Assembly: GCA_937928475.1 (NCBI GenBank)
Contig: CALFVE010000264.1
Coordinates: 1 to 14,765, forward strand
Direction of reading: 5' to 3'
DNA from: an uncultured bacterium
GTDB taxonomy: Bacteria > Armatimonadota > Zipacnadia > Zipacnadales > Zipacnadaceae
Length of the DNA: 14,765 nucleotides
Under the pieces are notes generated by a model. It did no database searches. It was not told the origin of the DNA and saw only the letters and a program-made list of their open reading frames with translations. Of this stretch, positions 1 to 7,330 are shown one piece after another. How positions within the stretch are numbered: the stretch's first letter is position 1; the number at the start of each line of letters is the position of its first letter. The position numbers and the translations under genes are program-made.

Positions 1-1364
1 CAGGCCCGCAGCAGGTTCTTCAGGCGACGTGTCCCGATCTCCGGGTTGAGCCGCTTGGTGAGATAGGGGTCCTGCGTGGCAATGCCCCACGTGCACTTGC
101 CGGTGTAACACTTCTGACACATCTGGCAACCCAGGGCCACCAGCGCCGCCGTGCCGATATACACCGCGTCGGCGCCCAGAGCGATAGCCTTCATCACGTC
201 GGCGCTGCTGCGGAAACCGCCCGCCGCCACCAGGCTGGCCCGGTGCCGAATGCCCTCCTTGCGCAGTTGGTCGTCCACGGCCGCCAGCGCGAACTCGATG
301 GGAATGCCCACGTTGTCGCGGATCATGGTGGGCGTAGCCCCGCTACCGCCGCGCACCCCATCAATCGCCACGATGTCTGCACCCGCGCGCACCGCACCGC
401 TGGCGATGGGCACAACGTAGTGCACAGCGGCGATTTTCACGGCCACCGGCTTGCTGTAGCCCGTCGCCTCCTTGAGCGCGTAAATGAGTTGCTTGAGGTC
501 CTCGATGGAATAGATGTCGTGATGCGGCGCCGGCGAGATAGCGTCCGCGCCGACCGGAATCATGCGGGTGGCGGAGACCTCCTCAGATACCTTTTCCCCG
601 GGCAGGTGCCCCCCAATGCCCGGCTTGGCGCCCTGGCCGATCTTGATCTCCACCGCCGCCGAACGCTCCAGGTAGTCCGGGGTCACCCCAAAGCGTCCGG
701 AAGCGACTTGCACGATGGCCTGAGCGGCGTAGGGACGCAAAGCGGCATGCAGACCGCCCTCGCCGGTATTGAAGTAAGTGCCCGACTCCGTCGCCGCCCG
801 GGCCAGCGAGAGCGCGGCGGTCAGGCTGATGGAACCGTAGGACATAGCGGAGAACATAACCGGGATCTCCAGCCGCAGTTGCGGGCCGATCTCGGTGACA
901 GGATGACCCTTCTCGTCAAACTCGATCCGCTCCGGCTTGGCCCCCAGGAAGGTGCGCAGTTCCATGGGTTCTCTTAGGGGGTCAATGGAGGGATTGGTCA
1001 CCTGCGAGGCGTTGAGAAAGAGCCGGTCCCAGTAGATGGGGAAGGGCTTGTCGGCGCCCATGCCAGTGAGCAGCATCCCTCCGCTCTCCGCCTGCCGGGC
1101 GATGGCGCGCCGGGTGGCGGCTGACCATACGGCATGGTAGCGTCCTTGCTCGGGCCGTTGCACGACCTGCAGGGCGCCCGTGGGGCAGAGCATGGCACAG
1201 CGCTGGCATCCCACGCAGACGCTGGCGTCACTGCTCACGCTCCCGTCCTCCGGATCAATGTTCTGCCCGCCATACGAACACTGTCGGGTGCAGACGCCGC
1301 ACTCGATGCACAGGTCCCGATCGCGCCGGATCTCGAATTCAGGCGGTATGAGCGAAAGCGGCAA
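1..1364 (-). CDS. gltB: Archaeal-type glutamate synthase, ferredoxin plus FMN-binding synthase protein (partial, C-terminus beyond window)
   Basis: Synthase component of glutamate synthase: 2-oxoglutarate plus ammonia, delivered from glutamine, gives glutamate using an external electron donor, in the cytoplasm. About 454 residues are readable and the frame is open at base 1. Two ferredoxin-type clusters lie at the N-terminus: CIECGVCTRQC (Cys 19, 22, 25, 29) and CVGCQRCAMLC (Cys 50, 53, 56, 60). The FMN barrel follows, with VMFSAMSYGSIS, NTGEGG, KIGQGAKPGIGGHLPG, ISPAPHHDIYSIEDL and GGSGATP. A Cys cluster, CQMCQKCYTGKC, sits near residues 410-425. The start is taken as TTG at 1362-1364 because AGGAGG precedes it by 6 bases. 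No ATG or GTG fits, and the frame then gives the family-like opening PPEFEIRRDRDLC. It overlaps the end of the amidotransferase gene by 26 bases, so the two are probably translationally coupled. Family length suggests that about 50 residues are missing at the left edge. Confidence 0.93.
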   Translation of the reverse strand, partial: MPLSLIPPEFEIRRDRDLCIECGVCTRQCSYGGQNIDPEDGSVSSDASVCVGCQRCAMLCPTGALQVVQRPEQGRYHAVWSAATRRAIARQAESGGMLLTGMGADKPFPIYWDRLFLNASQVTNPSIDPLREPMELRTFLGAKPERIEFDEKGHPVTEIGPQLRLEIPVMFSAMSYGSISLTAALSLARAATESGTYFNTGEGGLHAALRPYAAQAIVQVASGRFGVTPDYLERSAAVEIKIGQGAKPGIGGHLPGEKVSEEVSATRMIPVGADAISPAPHHDIYSIEDLKQLIYALKEATGYSKPVAVKIAAVHYVVPIASGAVRAGADIVAIDGVRGGSGATPTMIRDNVGIPIEFALAAVDDQLRKEGIRHRASLVAAGGFRSSADVMKAIALGADAVYIGTAALVALGCQMCQKCYTGKCTWGIATQDPYLTKRLNPEIGTRRLKNLLRA

Positions 1365-2448
1365 CCTTCTCCTCCTTGAGAGTAAAGACCACGGGCTGGC
1401 CGGCGTCTATCGGCCAGGAGCGGTCGGGTCTACCGTCCACGGCCCAGATAGCGGCTTCCTCGCTGGCTACGTAAGCCCGGTCGCCCTTCTCCGCCGCGCA
1501 CAGTGGCCGCAGTTTCAGCCGGTCGCAGAAGCCCACCATGCCGCCATTATAGCCCGCGATTACTGCGAAGGGACCGTTGAGCAGTGCCCCTGCGTAGGTC
1601 TGCCGCAGGAGGGTCAGCAGGCGCCGCCGCTCCTCATCGGGCTCGCGGTCAATATCCTCCCACTCGGGGCAGGCCATGGCCAGGCAAGCCATCTCCACCG
1701 ACAACCCATGCTTGCGGCAGAGCAGGTCGAACATGTAGTTGATGACTTCCGAATCGGTGAACAGCGTGCAGGCGTAGCCATTGGACTCGACGTAGCGCCG
1801 GTTCACGCCATAGGAGGACAGTTCCCCGTTATGGACGATGGACCACTCCAGCAGGCCGAAGGGATGCGCGCCTCCCCACCAGCCTCCGGTGTTGGTCGGG
1901 AAGCGGGTGTGTGAGATCCACAAATGTCCCCGGTACTCGCCCAGCCGATAGAACTCGAAGATTGGTTCGGGAAATCCCACGCCCTTGAAGACGCCCATGT
2001 TCTTGCCGCTGGAGGCGATGTAGGCGCCCTCAATCTTCTGGTTGACAAACATCACCACCGAAACCAGGTAGTCCTCCTCGCTGCGGTCCTGACCTTGCCC
2101 GGCCCTGCCCGGCGGCACCCGCACGAAGTAGCGCCACAACACGGGGTCGTCGCAGATGGTGGGAGTCCGGCGCGTGGGGATCTCCTCCTCGTGGACCACT
2201 TCCACCACCTGGGGCAGGTAGTCGAAGAGCCGCTCTAGCGCCTCCTGGTTCATGGCCATGACGTGGAGCGCGTGCTCATCGGCATGCTCAGGGTAGATGC
2301 CGTAGGCGACAAAGCCGGCGCCCAGACCGTTGCCGCGCTCGCGCATGACCTGCATGGCGCGCAGGACCTCCTCCCCGGTGAAGCGTCGGCCCCGGCGATC
2401 GAGTATCCCCGCGGTGCCGCAAGCAGAAGAAATCTTGAAGTCAGGCAG
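1339..2448 (-). CDS. Glutamate synthase amidotransferase protein (class II glutamine amidotransferase, GltB domain-1 type)
   Basis: Releases ammonia from glutamine for the adjacent synthase protein. The catalytic class II N-terminal cysteine is at 2419-2421 in the context ISSACGTAGILD. Further family motifs follow: RGNGLGAGF (38-46), RFPTNTGGWWGGAHPF (182-197), VHNGELSSYG (205-214) and DSEV (232-235). The first in-frame ATG, at 2355, would remove the catalytic Cys and is rejected. Between the upstream in-frame TAG (2470-2472) and the Cys there is no ATG, GTG or TTG. CTG at 2446-2448 is the best candidate start, with an AGG six bases upstream, and would give a 369-residue protein with the Cys at position 10. 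The short sequence before Cys resembles the FKIPSGC-type leaders of relatives and would have to be cleaved, as in E. coli GltB. Function is certain; the start is not. Confidence 0.87.
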   Translation of the reverse strand: MPDFKISSACGTAGILDRRGRRFTGEEVLRAMQVMRERGNGLGAGFVAYGIYPEHADEHALHVMAMNQEALERLFDYLPQVVEVVHEEEIPTRRTPTICDDPVLWRYFVRVPPGRAGQGQDRSEEDYLVSVVMFVNQKIEGAYIASSGKNMGVFKGVGFPEPIFEFYRLGEYRGHLWISHTRFPTNTGGWWGGAHPFGLLEWSIVHNGELSSYGVNRRYVESNGYACTLFTDSEVINYMFDLLCRKHGLSVEMACLAMACPEWEDIDREPDEERRRLLTLLRQTYAGALLNGPFAVIAGYNGGMVGFCDRLKLRPLCAAEKGDRAYVASEEAAIWAVDGRPDRSWPIDAGQPVVFTLKEEKVAAFAHTA

Positions 2449-2475
2449 ACGGTGCCTGGTCTTGCTTACCTAAAT

Positions 2476-2502
2476 GCGGCGGGCCCGCTGGGCTTCCGCC
2501 GC
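2476..2502 (-). other. Hairpin in the glutamate synthase 5' leader
   Basis: GCGGCGG (2476-2482) and CCGCCGC (2496-2502) form a perfect 7-bp stem with a 13-base loop. It lies in the predicted leader RNA, between the promoter and the amidotransferase start. No T-run follows, so it is not a standard terminator. It could affect translation or RNA stability, but a chance GC-rich stem is possible. Confidence 0.35.
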
Positions 2503-2526
2503 ACCTGGCTTGTACCGACGGCAGCA

Positions 2527-2556
2527 ATGCTACCCTAAGCGCCGAAACGCTGTCAA
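2527..2556 (-). promoter_or_regulatory. Sigma70-like promoter for the glutamate synthase operon
   Basis: On the minus strand a perfect -35 TTGACA (2556-2551) is followed after 18 bases by TAGCAT (2532-2527), which matches four of six -10 positions. Predicted transcription start is near 2520, leaving a 5' leader of about 70 bases before the inferred CTG start. Position and orientation fit the glutamate synthase genes. No obvious operator was recognised. Confidence 0.55.
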
Positions 2557-2878
2557 TAGGGCTGGCAAGAAAATACGGAAGGATTTCCGCCTTCCTTCGG
2601 CATCCTACGCTGTGAGCCACGGGGCAGGCCGCAGCGCCGCGGGCTTCTTTCGCCCATCAAACGGCAATAGTGGAGCGCCAAGCACATCGGCGCCCGGCTA
2701 GACACGCGCGATGTCCGGAAACATACTTCCGGTAGTTGCCTCCTTTCGCGCCGCCTACTTTCCCGCCACCCTCCTTTCGGCTCTTGGCGCTTGGTCCAGG
2801 TAGTCTGACTGTGCCCCCTGCCGTAGCGTTCACTAGTAACCCTTCAGAGACGCCCATCGCCTCAAGGGGGGCCGAAGT

Positions 2879-2916
2879 CCGGTGACACTTGACCGTGACG
2901 ATAGTTACTGGTTTTT
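2879..2916 (+). terminator. Possible Rho-independent terminator-like stem-loop
   Basis: CCGGTGAC (2879-2886) can pair over 8 bp, with two G-U pairs, with GTTACTGG (2904-2911). Five T residues (2912-2916) follow at once on the plus strand. The 17-base loop is long, so strength is doubtful. No annotated plus-strand gene ends here, so it would end an unknown transcript, or insulate the sigma-factor promoter that begins six bases further on. Confidence 0.3.
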
Positions 2917-2921
2917 ACGTA

Positions 2922-2951
2922 TTGACACAATCTGGAAGTAATCTTGATAAT
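2922..2951 (+). promoter_or_regulatory. Strong sigma70-like promoter for the sigma factor gene
   Basis: A perfect -35 TTGACA (2922-2927), an 18-base spacer and GATAAT (2946-2951, five of six matches) form the best promoter in the window, set in the only AT-rich stretch. Predicted start is near 2958, giving a leader of about 135 bases that contains two GC-rich hairpins before the sigma-factor ATG. Confidence 0.65.
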
Positions 2952-3093
2952 TAGGCCAATAATTTGCGGGGCGGAAAGGAGCCGCGGGGGTCAAGCCAGA
3001 CCCCGGCTCCCCCCAGGGCAGGGCAGATTGACATGGGTGGTGCACCCGACTTGACCTGCCCACGGCGAAGCCGCCGCAGAGGGAGGGGCGAGT

Positions 3094-3819
3094 ATGAGCG
3101 AACTCACGCGCGAGCACATGATTCTTCACAACCTGGCCCTGGTGAACCGCATCGTTGCTCGCCTGGCTCCGGAGTTGCCGCGCTGCGTGGACCGCGAGGA
3201 CCTGGTCAGCACGGGCGTCCTCGGCCTGATCAAGGCCGTGGACCGGTTTGACCCCTCTCGGGGAGTCAAGTTCGAAACTTACGCCAGTTGCCTGATTAGG
3301 GGGGAAATCATGGAATCGCTTCGGGAACGCGATCCGGCCTCACGCACTCTGCGCAAGAAGATCCGGGAAATGGCGCGGACGGTCAACCGGCTCTCGGGGG
3401 CCCTGGGGCGCGCCCCGCGGCCTGAGGAGGCGGCACAGGCCATGGCGATGAGCCTGCCTGAGTACCAGGCCCTCGTGCGGGCAGCGGAGGGCACCGCCGT
3501 GACCTCCCTGGAGGAGGCTCTGGCCGCCGAGCCCCAGGTGGAGGCCCGCGCGCTGGTCGGGGAGGAAACCAGCGCACAGTCTGCCGATCCGGCCGCGGCT
3601 GTCGAGCATCGACAGTTCCTGAGCCTGGTGGCCCAGGGCGTCGAGCGCCTGCCGGAGCGGGAGCAGGTCATCCTGGGGCTGTACTATGGGGAGGAAATGA
3701 CCCTGCGCGAGATCGGCGAGATCTTTGGCATCACCGAGTCGCGTGTGTGCCAACTCCACACCCAGGCTCTCCGCCGCCTGCGGGCTACGCTCGACCAGGA
3801 CCTGCGACTGGCGGCCTGA
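3094..3819 (+). CDS. RNA polymerase sigma factor, FliA/WhiG (sigma-28) type
   Basis: A 241-residue alternative sigma factor that directs RNA polymerase to a specific promoter class. Region 2 is at about residues 12-82, with REDLVSTGVLGLIKAVDRFD, VKFETYASCLIRGEIMESLR and the segment RERDPASR. Region 3 spans about 83-130 (IREMARTVNRLSGALGRAPR). Region 4 spans about 180-232 with a helix-turn-helix, MTLREIGEIFGITESRVCQL. Typical FliA proteins have a DW-x-PR motif where this one reads DPASR. GGGAGG seven bases upstream supports the ATG. No flagellar, chemotaxis, sporulation or anti-sigma gene is visible nearby, so the regulon cannot be inferred from context. WhiG-like developmental or SigD-like motility and autolysin roles are both possible. 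It is transcribed alone from the promoter at 2922-2951. Confidence 0.88.
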   Translation: MSELTREHMILHNLALVNRIVARLAPELPRCVDREDLVSTGVLGLIKAVDRFDPSRGVKFETYASCLIRGEIMESLRERDPASRTLRKKIREMARTVNRLSGALGRAPRPEEAAQAMAMSLPEYQALVRAAEGTAVTSLEEALAAEPQVEARALVGEETSAQSADPAAAVEHRQFLSLVAQGVERLPEREQVILGLYYGEEMTLREIGEIFGITESRVCQLHTQALRRLRATLDQDLRLAA

Positions 3820-4147
3820 GCGGAGACCAGTGGACTGCAGCAGCCCAGAGGCGGCTTCAGGGACCCCGGAAGGAAGAGCGTTCCCCATGTCGAGGGCTCC
3901 CCAGACGCCTATGTCCCCCCGATCTCGCTCCGCCCGATTGTGGCAGGCACTGTGTACCGCCGCCCCGGGCGAGGCCTCGCCCCCGGCCCCTCTCTCGCTT
4001 GGCCCGCAGATACGCCTAGGGTGGAGGGAGCCTGCCCCCACCGCCCTCGCGCTGGGAGGGAACCCGCGCCCCACGGGTGCCAGCCACCGGAACCTCCCGC
4101 CCACAGCCTCTACCCCCTCCGCTCCCTTTGTGGTACAATAAGCGGCG
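3820..4147 (+). other. GC-rich intergenic region with palindrome, upstream of nadD
   Basis: No supported gene is present. It contains a perfect 16-base palindrome GGGCGAGGCCTCGCCC (3967-3982), which may act with flanking C/G runs as a transcript-end hairpin for the sigma-factor mRNA, although no T-run follows. From about 4020 to 4130 it is C-rich and contains short imperfect stems. It ends in the extended -10 element of nadD. Confidence 0.45.
4131..4139 (+). promoter_or_regulatory. nadD: Extended -10 promoter immediately before nadD
   Basis: TGGTACAAT is an extended -10 element: TG, one base, then TACAAT with five of six matches. No -35 match is seen at the expected spacing, which is tolerated by extended -10 promoters. 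The expected transcription start, 6-8 bases after the hexamer, falls at about 4145-4147, directly at the nadD ATG (4148). Confidence 0.55.
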
Positions 4148-4792
4148 ATGGAGCCGCGACCGAGGTCGGCCAATGCAGCCCTCCGGGTCGGGCTGATGGG
4201 GGGTACCTTTGACCCTCCCCACTACGCCCACCTGGAAATCGCTGAACGCGCCCTGGAGGAACTCTCGCTGGACCACGTCGTCTTCCTCCCTAACGGCACG
4301 CCGCCTCACAAGTTGGGGTACGCGGTTAGTGCGGCCCACCACCGGTATCTGATGACCGAACTCGCCTGCGCGGAGCATCCGCGCTTTTTCGTGTCGCGGA
4401 CGGAGATCGAGCGGGCCGGACCCTCCTACAGCGTGGACACGGTGCGCGAGATCAAGGCTGCCCTGCCGCCCCGGGCGGAGGTGTTCTTTCTGGTGGGGAT
4501 GGATGCGGCGCTGGAAATGCTCTCCTGGCATGAGCCTGACGCGCTGCTGGCGGAGGCGACCGTGGTGGCCTTTCCCCGGCCGGGATACCAGGAGGGGAAC
4601 TTAGCGGAGGCCTTGGGGCGGGAACGAGCAGCGAGGATTCTGCGACTGCCCATGCCTATGTTCGGGCACAGTTCGACCGAGATTCGCGAGCGGGTGCGGG
4701 CGGGGCGAAGCATCCGCTATCTGGTTCCGGCGGCAGTGGCTGCCTACATCGCCAAGCACAACCTGTACCGTGAGGATGAGCCCCTCTTATGA
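4148..4792 (+). CDS. nadD: Nicotinate-nucleotide adenylyltransferase
   Basis: Transfers AMP from ATP to nicotinate mononucleotide, giving deamido-NAD, a late step of NAD synthesis in the cytoplasm. The 214 residues are close to the family length. The nucleotide-binding motif GGTFDPPHYAH is at 18-28, a conserved segment GPSYSVDT at 91-98, and the C-terminal SSTEIR motif at 175-180, all intact. ATG at 4148 is the only reasonable start upstream of the first motif. There is no Shine-Dalgarno sequence before it (the preceding bases are AATAAGCGGCG). Together with the promoter at 4131-4139 this suggests a leaderless message. The stop overlaps the next gene in ATGA, so it heads an operon with the LCP protein, rsfS and the TPR protein. 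A second adenylyltransferase of this superfamily, coaD, lies downstream; the residues here fit NadD. Confidence 0.95.
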   Translation: MEPRPRSANAALRVGLMGGTFDPPHYAHLEIAERALEELSLDHVVFLPNGTPPHKLGYAVSAAHHRYLMTELACAEHPRFFVSRTEIERAGPSYSVDTVREIKAALPPRAEVFFLVGMDAALEMLSWHEPDALLAEATVVAFPRPGYQEGNLAEALGRERAARILRLPMPMFGHSSTEIRERVRAGRSIRYLVPAAVAAYIAKHNLYREDEPLL

Positions 4793-6186
4793 GCCTGCGG
4801 TTTCGAGACGTGCTATTGTACATGCTGGCTGGCGTGGTGATTGTCGGCGGAGCCGTGGGCATGTTGGACGCGGTAATGGCCCCCTCGGCGGGAGCGAACG
4901 GAAAGCCGGCAGGGGGCCTGGCTATCCCCTTCGTCAACCCTCTAGCCCATCGCGACCGGGTCAACATTCTGCTGATCGGAGCGGACGACCGCGTGGTATT
5001 GAGCGGGAAGTTCGAGCCCGGGCGGTCGGACACGATCATGGTCGTGTCCCTCAACCCCCAACTGAAGCGAGCAGCAATGCTTTCCCTCCCGCGGGACTAC
5101 CTGGTGACCCTCCCTGAGGTCCCCAAGGGCGTGCAGACCTACCCCCAGAAGATCAACCACGCCTATCACTACGGCGGGGTGAAACTGGCGCGGCGCACCA
5201 TCGAGCGCGAGTTGGGGATCCACTTTGACTATTACGCCAAGATTGACCTGAAGAACTTCGTCAAGGTCGTGGACATGCTGGGTGGCGTGTACCTCAACGT
5301 GCCTGACTACGAGGGCAAAGGGCGGGGGATGAACTATGACGATGACTGGGGGCAGTTGCACATACACCTGAAGCCGGGGTACCAGCATCTGAACGGAGAG
5401 CAAGCGATGGGGTTTGTCCGCTACCGCAAGTCGCAGTACCACGCCCGCTCCGGCGGTGTGCTGGGGATCACCGACTCGGAGCGGGCCAGCAACCAACAGA
5501 TCTTCCTGAAGGCCATGATTGAGCAGAAAGTGCGACTGTCGAACCTGCCCTCCCTGCTGCGGGCCGGGGGATTCGTGCTGCAGCACATTGACACAGACAT
5601 GGACTGGCGAACGGCGGTGGCGCTGATGAACGTGATGCGTGGTCTGGACACCTCGAAGATCCTGCACCTGACGCTGCCGGTGGTGGACAAGACCATCGGG
5701 GGGACGTACTACTGCTATGCGCCGCCAGGAAAACTGGAGGAGATGCGGGCGGAGATGGATGCCTTCCTGGCCGGGGCGACCGACGTGCCCAACTCCAACA
5801 TCAAGTCGGGGGCGCTAGCGTCAGCGGCGGCCGAGGCGGCGTCGCCCGCGGCGCCCGCCGGTCCCGCACGGGTCAAAATCCTTAACGGCAGCGGCGCGAG
5901 TGGCGCGGCGCGCCAGGCTTATGCCTTGATCCGGGGAAGCGCGGTGCACCTGCACTCCCTGGGCAACGCCGACCATTACGATTACGAGCAGACGGTTATC
6001 GAGTATGTCCCAGGACGGCGGAGCACTGCGCAGCGGCTGGCGGCGCAGATCGGAGTGCCCGGCGCGGAACTGCGGGAGGCGGCGCGGCAACCGGGACCGG
6101 CGCCTCCGGATATCACGATCACCCTGGGGCGCGATTTTCAGACGGCGGCGGACAAGGCGGGGAGCAGGCACGAGACGGTCGGTTAG
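4789..6186 (+). CDS. LCP (LytR-CpsA-Psr) family cell-wall glycopolymer ligase with LytR C-terminal domain
   Basis: LCP proteins move undecaprenyl-linked anionic polymers onto peptidoglycan outside the membrane. The 465-residue protein begins with one membrane anchor at about 9-29. The LCP domain, about 58-245, has NILLIGADDR (59-68), GRSDT (78-82), SLPRD (99-103), KINHAY (121-126), LNGEQAMGFVRYR (201-213) and a Q-rich region DSERASNQQ (229-237), which replaces the common DxxRxxRQQ. A low-complexity Ala/Pro linker (340-360) leads to a LytR C-terminal domain starting ARVKILNGSGASGAA and ending ITITLGRDF (360-450). The start overlaps the nadD stop by four bases (ATGA). Placement between nadD and rsfS, where Firmicutes often carry an HD-domain yqeK gene, is seen in several phyla. 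It implies a cell wall carrying attached polymers. The acceptor and polymer are unknown. Confidence 0.9.
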   Translation: MSLRFRDVLLYMLAGVVIVGGAVGMLDAVMAPSAGANGKPAGGLAIPFVNPLAHRDRVNILLIGADDRVVLSGKFEPGRSDTIMVVSLNPQLKRAAMLSLPRDYLVTLPEVPKGVQTYPQKINHAYHYGGVKLARRTIERELGIHFDYYAKIDLKNFVKVVDMLGGVYLNVPDYEGKGRGMNYDDDWGQLHIHLKPGYQHLNGEQAMGFVRYRKSQYHARSGGVLGITDSERASNQQIFLKAMIEQKVRLSNLPSLLRAGGFVLQHIDTDMDWRTAVALMNVMRGLDTSKILHLTLPVVDKTIGGTYYCYAPPGKLEEMRAEMDAFLAGATDVPNSNIKSGALASAAAEAASPAAPAGPARVKILNGSGASGAARQAYALIRGSAVHLHSLGNADHYDYEQTVIEYVPGRRSTAQRLAAQIGVPGAELREAARQPGPAPPDITITLGRDFQTAADKAGSRHETVG

Positions 6187-6275
6187 CGCAGCGGCAGTTG
6201 CAGATCGCCTGTTCCGACCGTGGGTTTGGCTCTTGCTGCTGTCCCCCATGGCTGCAGGGTCTCGACTTCCTGAGA

Positions 6276-6680
6276 ATGAGCATGGAATCGCAGGCTGAAC
6301 CGAGCGCCTATGCGCGATTGGCGGCCGCGGCCGCCGAGGAGGCTCGGGCGCTGGAAATAGTGATACTCCAAGTAGGTACGATGCTACCGGTCTGTGACTA
6401 CTTCGTGATCTGCCACAGCCGCTCGGCGGTGCACGGGGAAGCGATCTGCGACAAGGTCCGAGAACGCATGGAGCAGGCCGGGCTGGGCCTGCATCACCGG
6501 GAGGGTGCGGCCAAGGGCGAGTGGACGATCCTCGACTACCTGGACGTAGTGGTACACGTATTCAGCGAGAGGGCGCGGCGATTCTATGCGCTGGAGCGGC
6601 TGTGGGCGGAGGCCCCCCGCTTGGAGTTTGCGCCGGCCCTGCCGCGTGGAGCCCAGGAAGCGGGCGGTGCAGAACTGTGA
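6276..6680 (+). CDS. rsfS: Ribosomal silencing factor RsfS
   Basis: Binds ribosomal protein uL14 on the 50S subunit and blocks subunit joining when nutrients are short. The 134-residue frame carries the family signature CDYFVICHSRS (40-50), REGAAKGEWTILDYLDVVVH (75-94) and a C-terminal FSERARRFYALERLW. The frame is open upstream to 6198, but that extension is Cys-rich and atypical. ATG at 6276 (or 6282) gives a more normal N-terminus, MSMESQAEPS. The Shine-Dalgarno sequence is weak, so the exact start is unsure. About 20 extra C-terminal residues extend past the usual domain. The end overlaps the next gene (GTGA). Confidence 0.92.
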   Translation: MSMESQAEPSAYARLAAAAAEEARALEIVILQVGTMLPVCDYFVICHSRSAVHGEAICDKVRERMEQAGLGLHHREGAAKGEWTILDYLDVVVHVFSERARRFYALERLWAEAPRLEFAPALPRGAQEAGGAEL

Positions 6681-7330
6681 GAGCGGACTCTGACAAACCG
6701 CTAGTCACCGCCGAAGAGGAGTTCGGGCGGCTGGCCGAGCAGGTGGCGCGGGCTCTGGATTTCGGGCGGCTGCCGGAGGCGACCCAGGCAGTGGCGCGGC
6801 TGCTGAAGATGGCGCCGGAGTCCACTACGGCCCACGAACTCCACGGCGACGTGCTCCGAGCCCAGGGAAATGTGCAGGCGGCGCGCGAGGCCTACCGCAA
6901 GTCAATGGAGCTGGAGCCGGCCAACGCCGATGCGGAACGGAAGTACGCCGAGCTCACCCTCCAGGTAGCGGAGACTCAGGGCGACCGCGCGGCGCTGCTG
7001 GCCGGGGACTTGACGAAGTTCCGGGGCGCACCCCACAAAGACCCCGGCGGCGCCGCCGCGCGGTCACTGATCTTCCCCGGACTGGGGCAACTGTACAACG
7101 GTGACTTCGAGTTGGGCCTGGGACTGGCGGTGGCGGCGCTGGTACTGCTGGTCCCGGTTCTCCTTTGGTGGGCAGCCCCGCTGGTCGAGGCCATGCTTGT
7201 CCCGATGATCCATCGAACCGCAGAGCCCCCCGGGGTCGGGGGATGGCTATCCTTGGTGGCGCTCATTGGCGTGTACGGATACAGCGCCGTCGAGGCGTAC
7301 CGGACCGCGAGGGCGAGAGGAAGCGGATAG
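6677..7330 (+). CDS. TPR-repeat protein with C-terminal membrane domain
   Basis: A 217-residue protein of unknown specific function. Residues about 14-95 form two or three TPR-like helical pairs; the clearest runs from AHELHGDVLRAQGNVQAARE to EAYRKSMELEPANADAERKY. After a linker, residues 128-217 contain the motif PGLGQLYNGDFELGL (134-148), as in small integral membrane proteins of the TM2/DUF5683 kind. A long hydrophobic stretch (148-172) and a second at 188-204 follow. GTG at 6677 is chosen because it overlaps the rsfS stop in GTGA and starts before the first repeat. The frame is open further upstream, but that part overlaps rsfS and reads as shadow sequence. It probably sits in the membrane with its repeats facing the cytoplasm and binds a partner protein. 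The partner cannot be named. Confidence 0.75.
   Translation: MRADSDKPLVTAEEEFGRLAEQVARALDFGRLPEATQAVARLLKMAPESTTAHELHGDVLRAQGNVQAAREAYRKSMELEPANADAERKYAELTLQVAETQGDRAALLAGDLTKFRGAPHKDPGGAAARSLIFPGLGQLYNGDFELGLGLAVAALVLLVPVLLWWAAPLVEAMLVPMIHRTAEPPGVGGWLSLVALIGVYGYSAVEAYRTARARGSG

Larger units (their letters stand above)
2449..3093. other. Divergent intergenic region between glutamate synthase and sigma factor genes
   Basis: This 645-base gap contains no convincing coding frame. Apart from the two promoters and the terminator-like stem listed separately, it holds: a stem GGAAGG/CCTTCC (2577-2595), followed on the minus strand by GTATTTTCTT; an inverted repeat CCGGAA-6-TTCCGG (2715-2732); a direct repeat CCTCCTTTCG (2739-2748 and 2770-2779); and two GC-rich inverted repeats in the sigma-factor leader, GGGGTC/GACCCC (2987-3004, extended by GAGCC/GGCTC) and GGGTG/CACCC (3035-3047). 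I matched none of these to a known riboswitch or small RNA. The region is long for this compact genome. Confidence 0.5.

Noticed and set aside
243..977. Plus-strand 244-residue ORF opposite the glutamate synthase
   Set aside because: The minus strand encodes continuous FMN-domain motifs. The plus frame is a shadow.
2657..2857. Minus-strand 66-residue ORF with AAAGGAGG-like sites nearby
   Set aside because: Low-complexity Gly/Lys/Arg composition, no motif, and the ribosome-site words are not placed before its start.
2560..2900. Glutamine (glnA-type) riboswitch near the glutamate synthase genes
   Set aside because: Fragments such as CGTTCAC and CCGAAGGAA occur, but not in one strand and order, and they lie upstream of the mapped promoter.
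3340..4173. Long minus-strand ORF of 277 residues opposite the sigma factor
   Set aside because: It lies antisense to a clear sigma factor, has biased composition and shows no recognisable motif.
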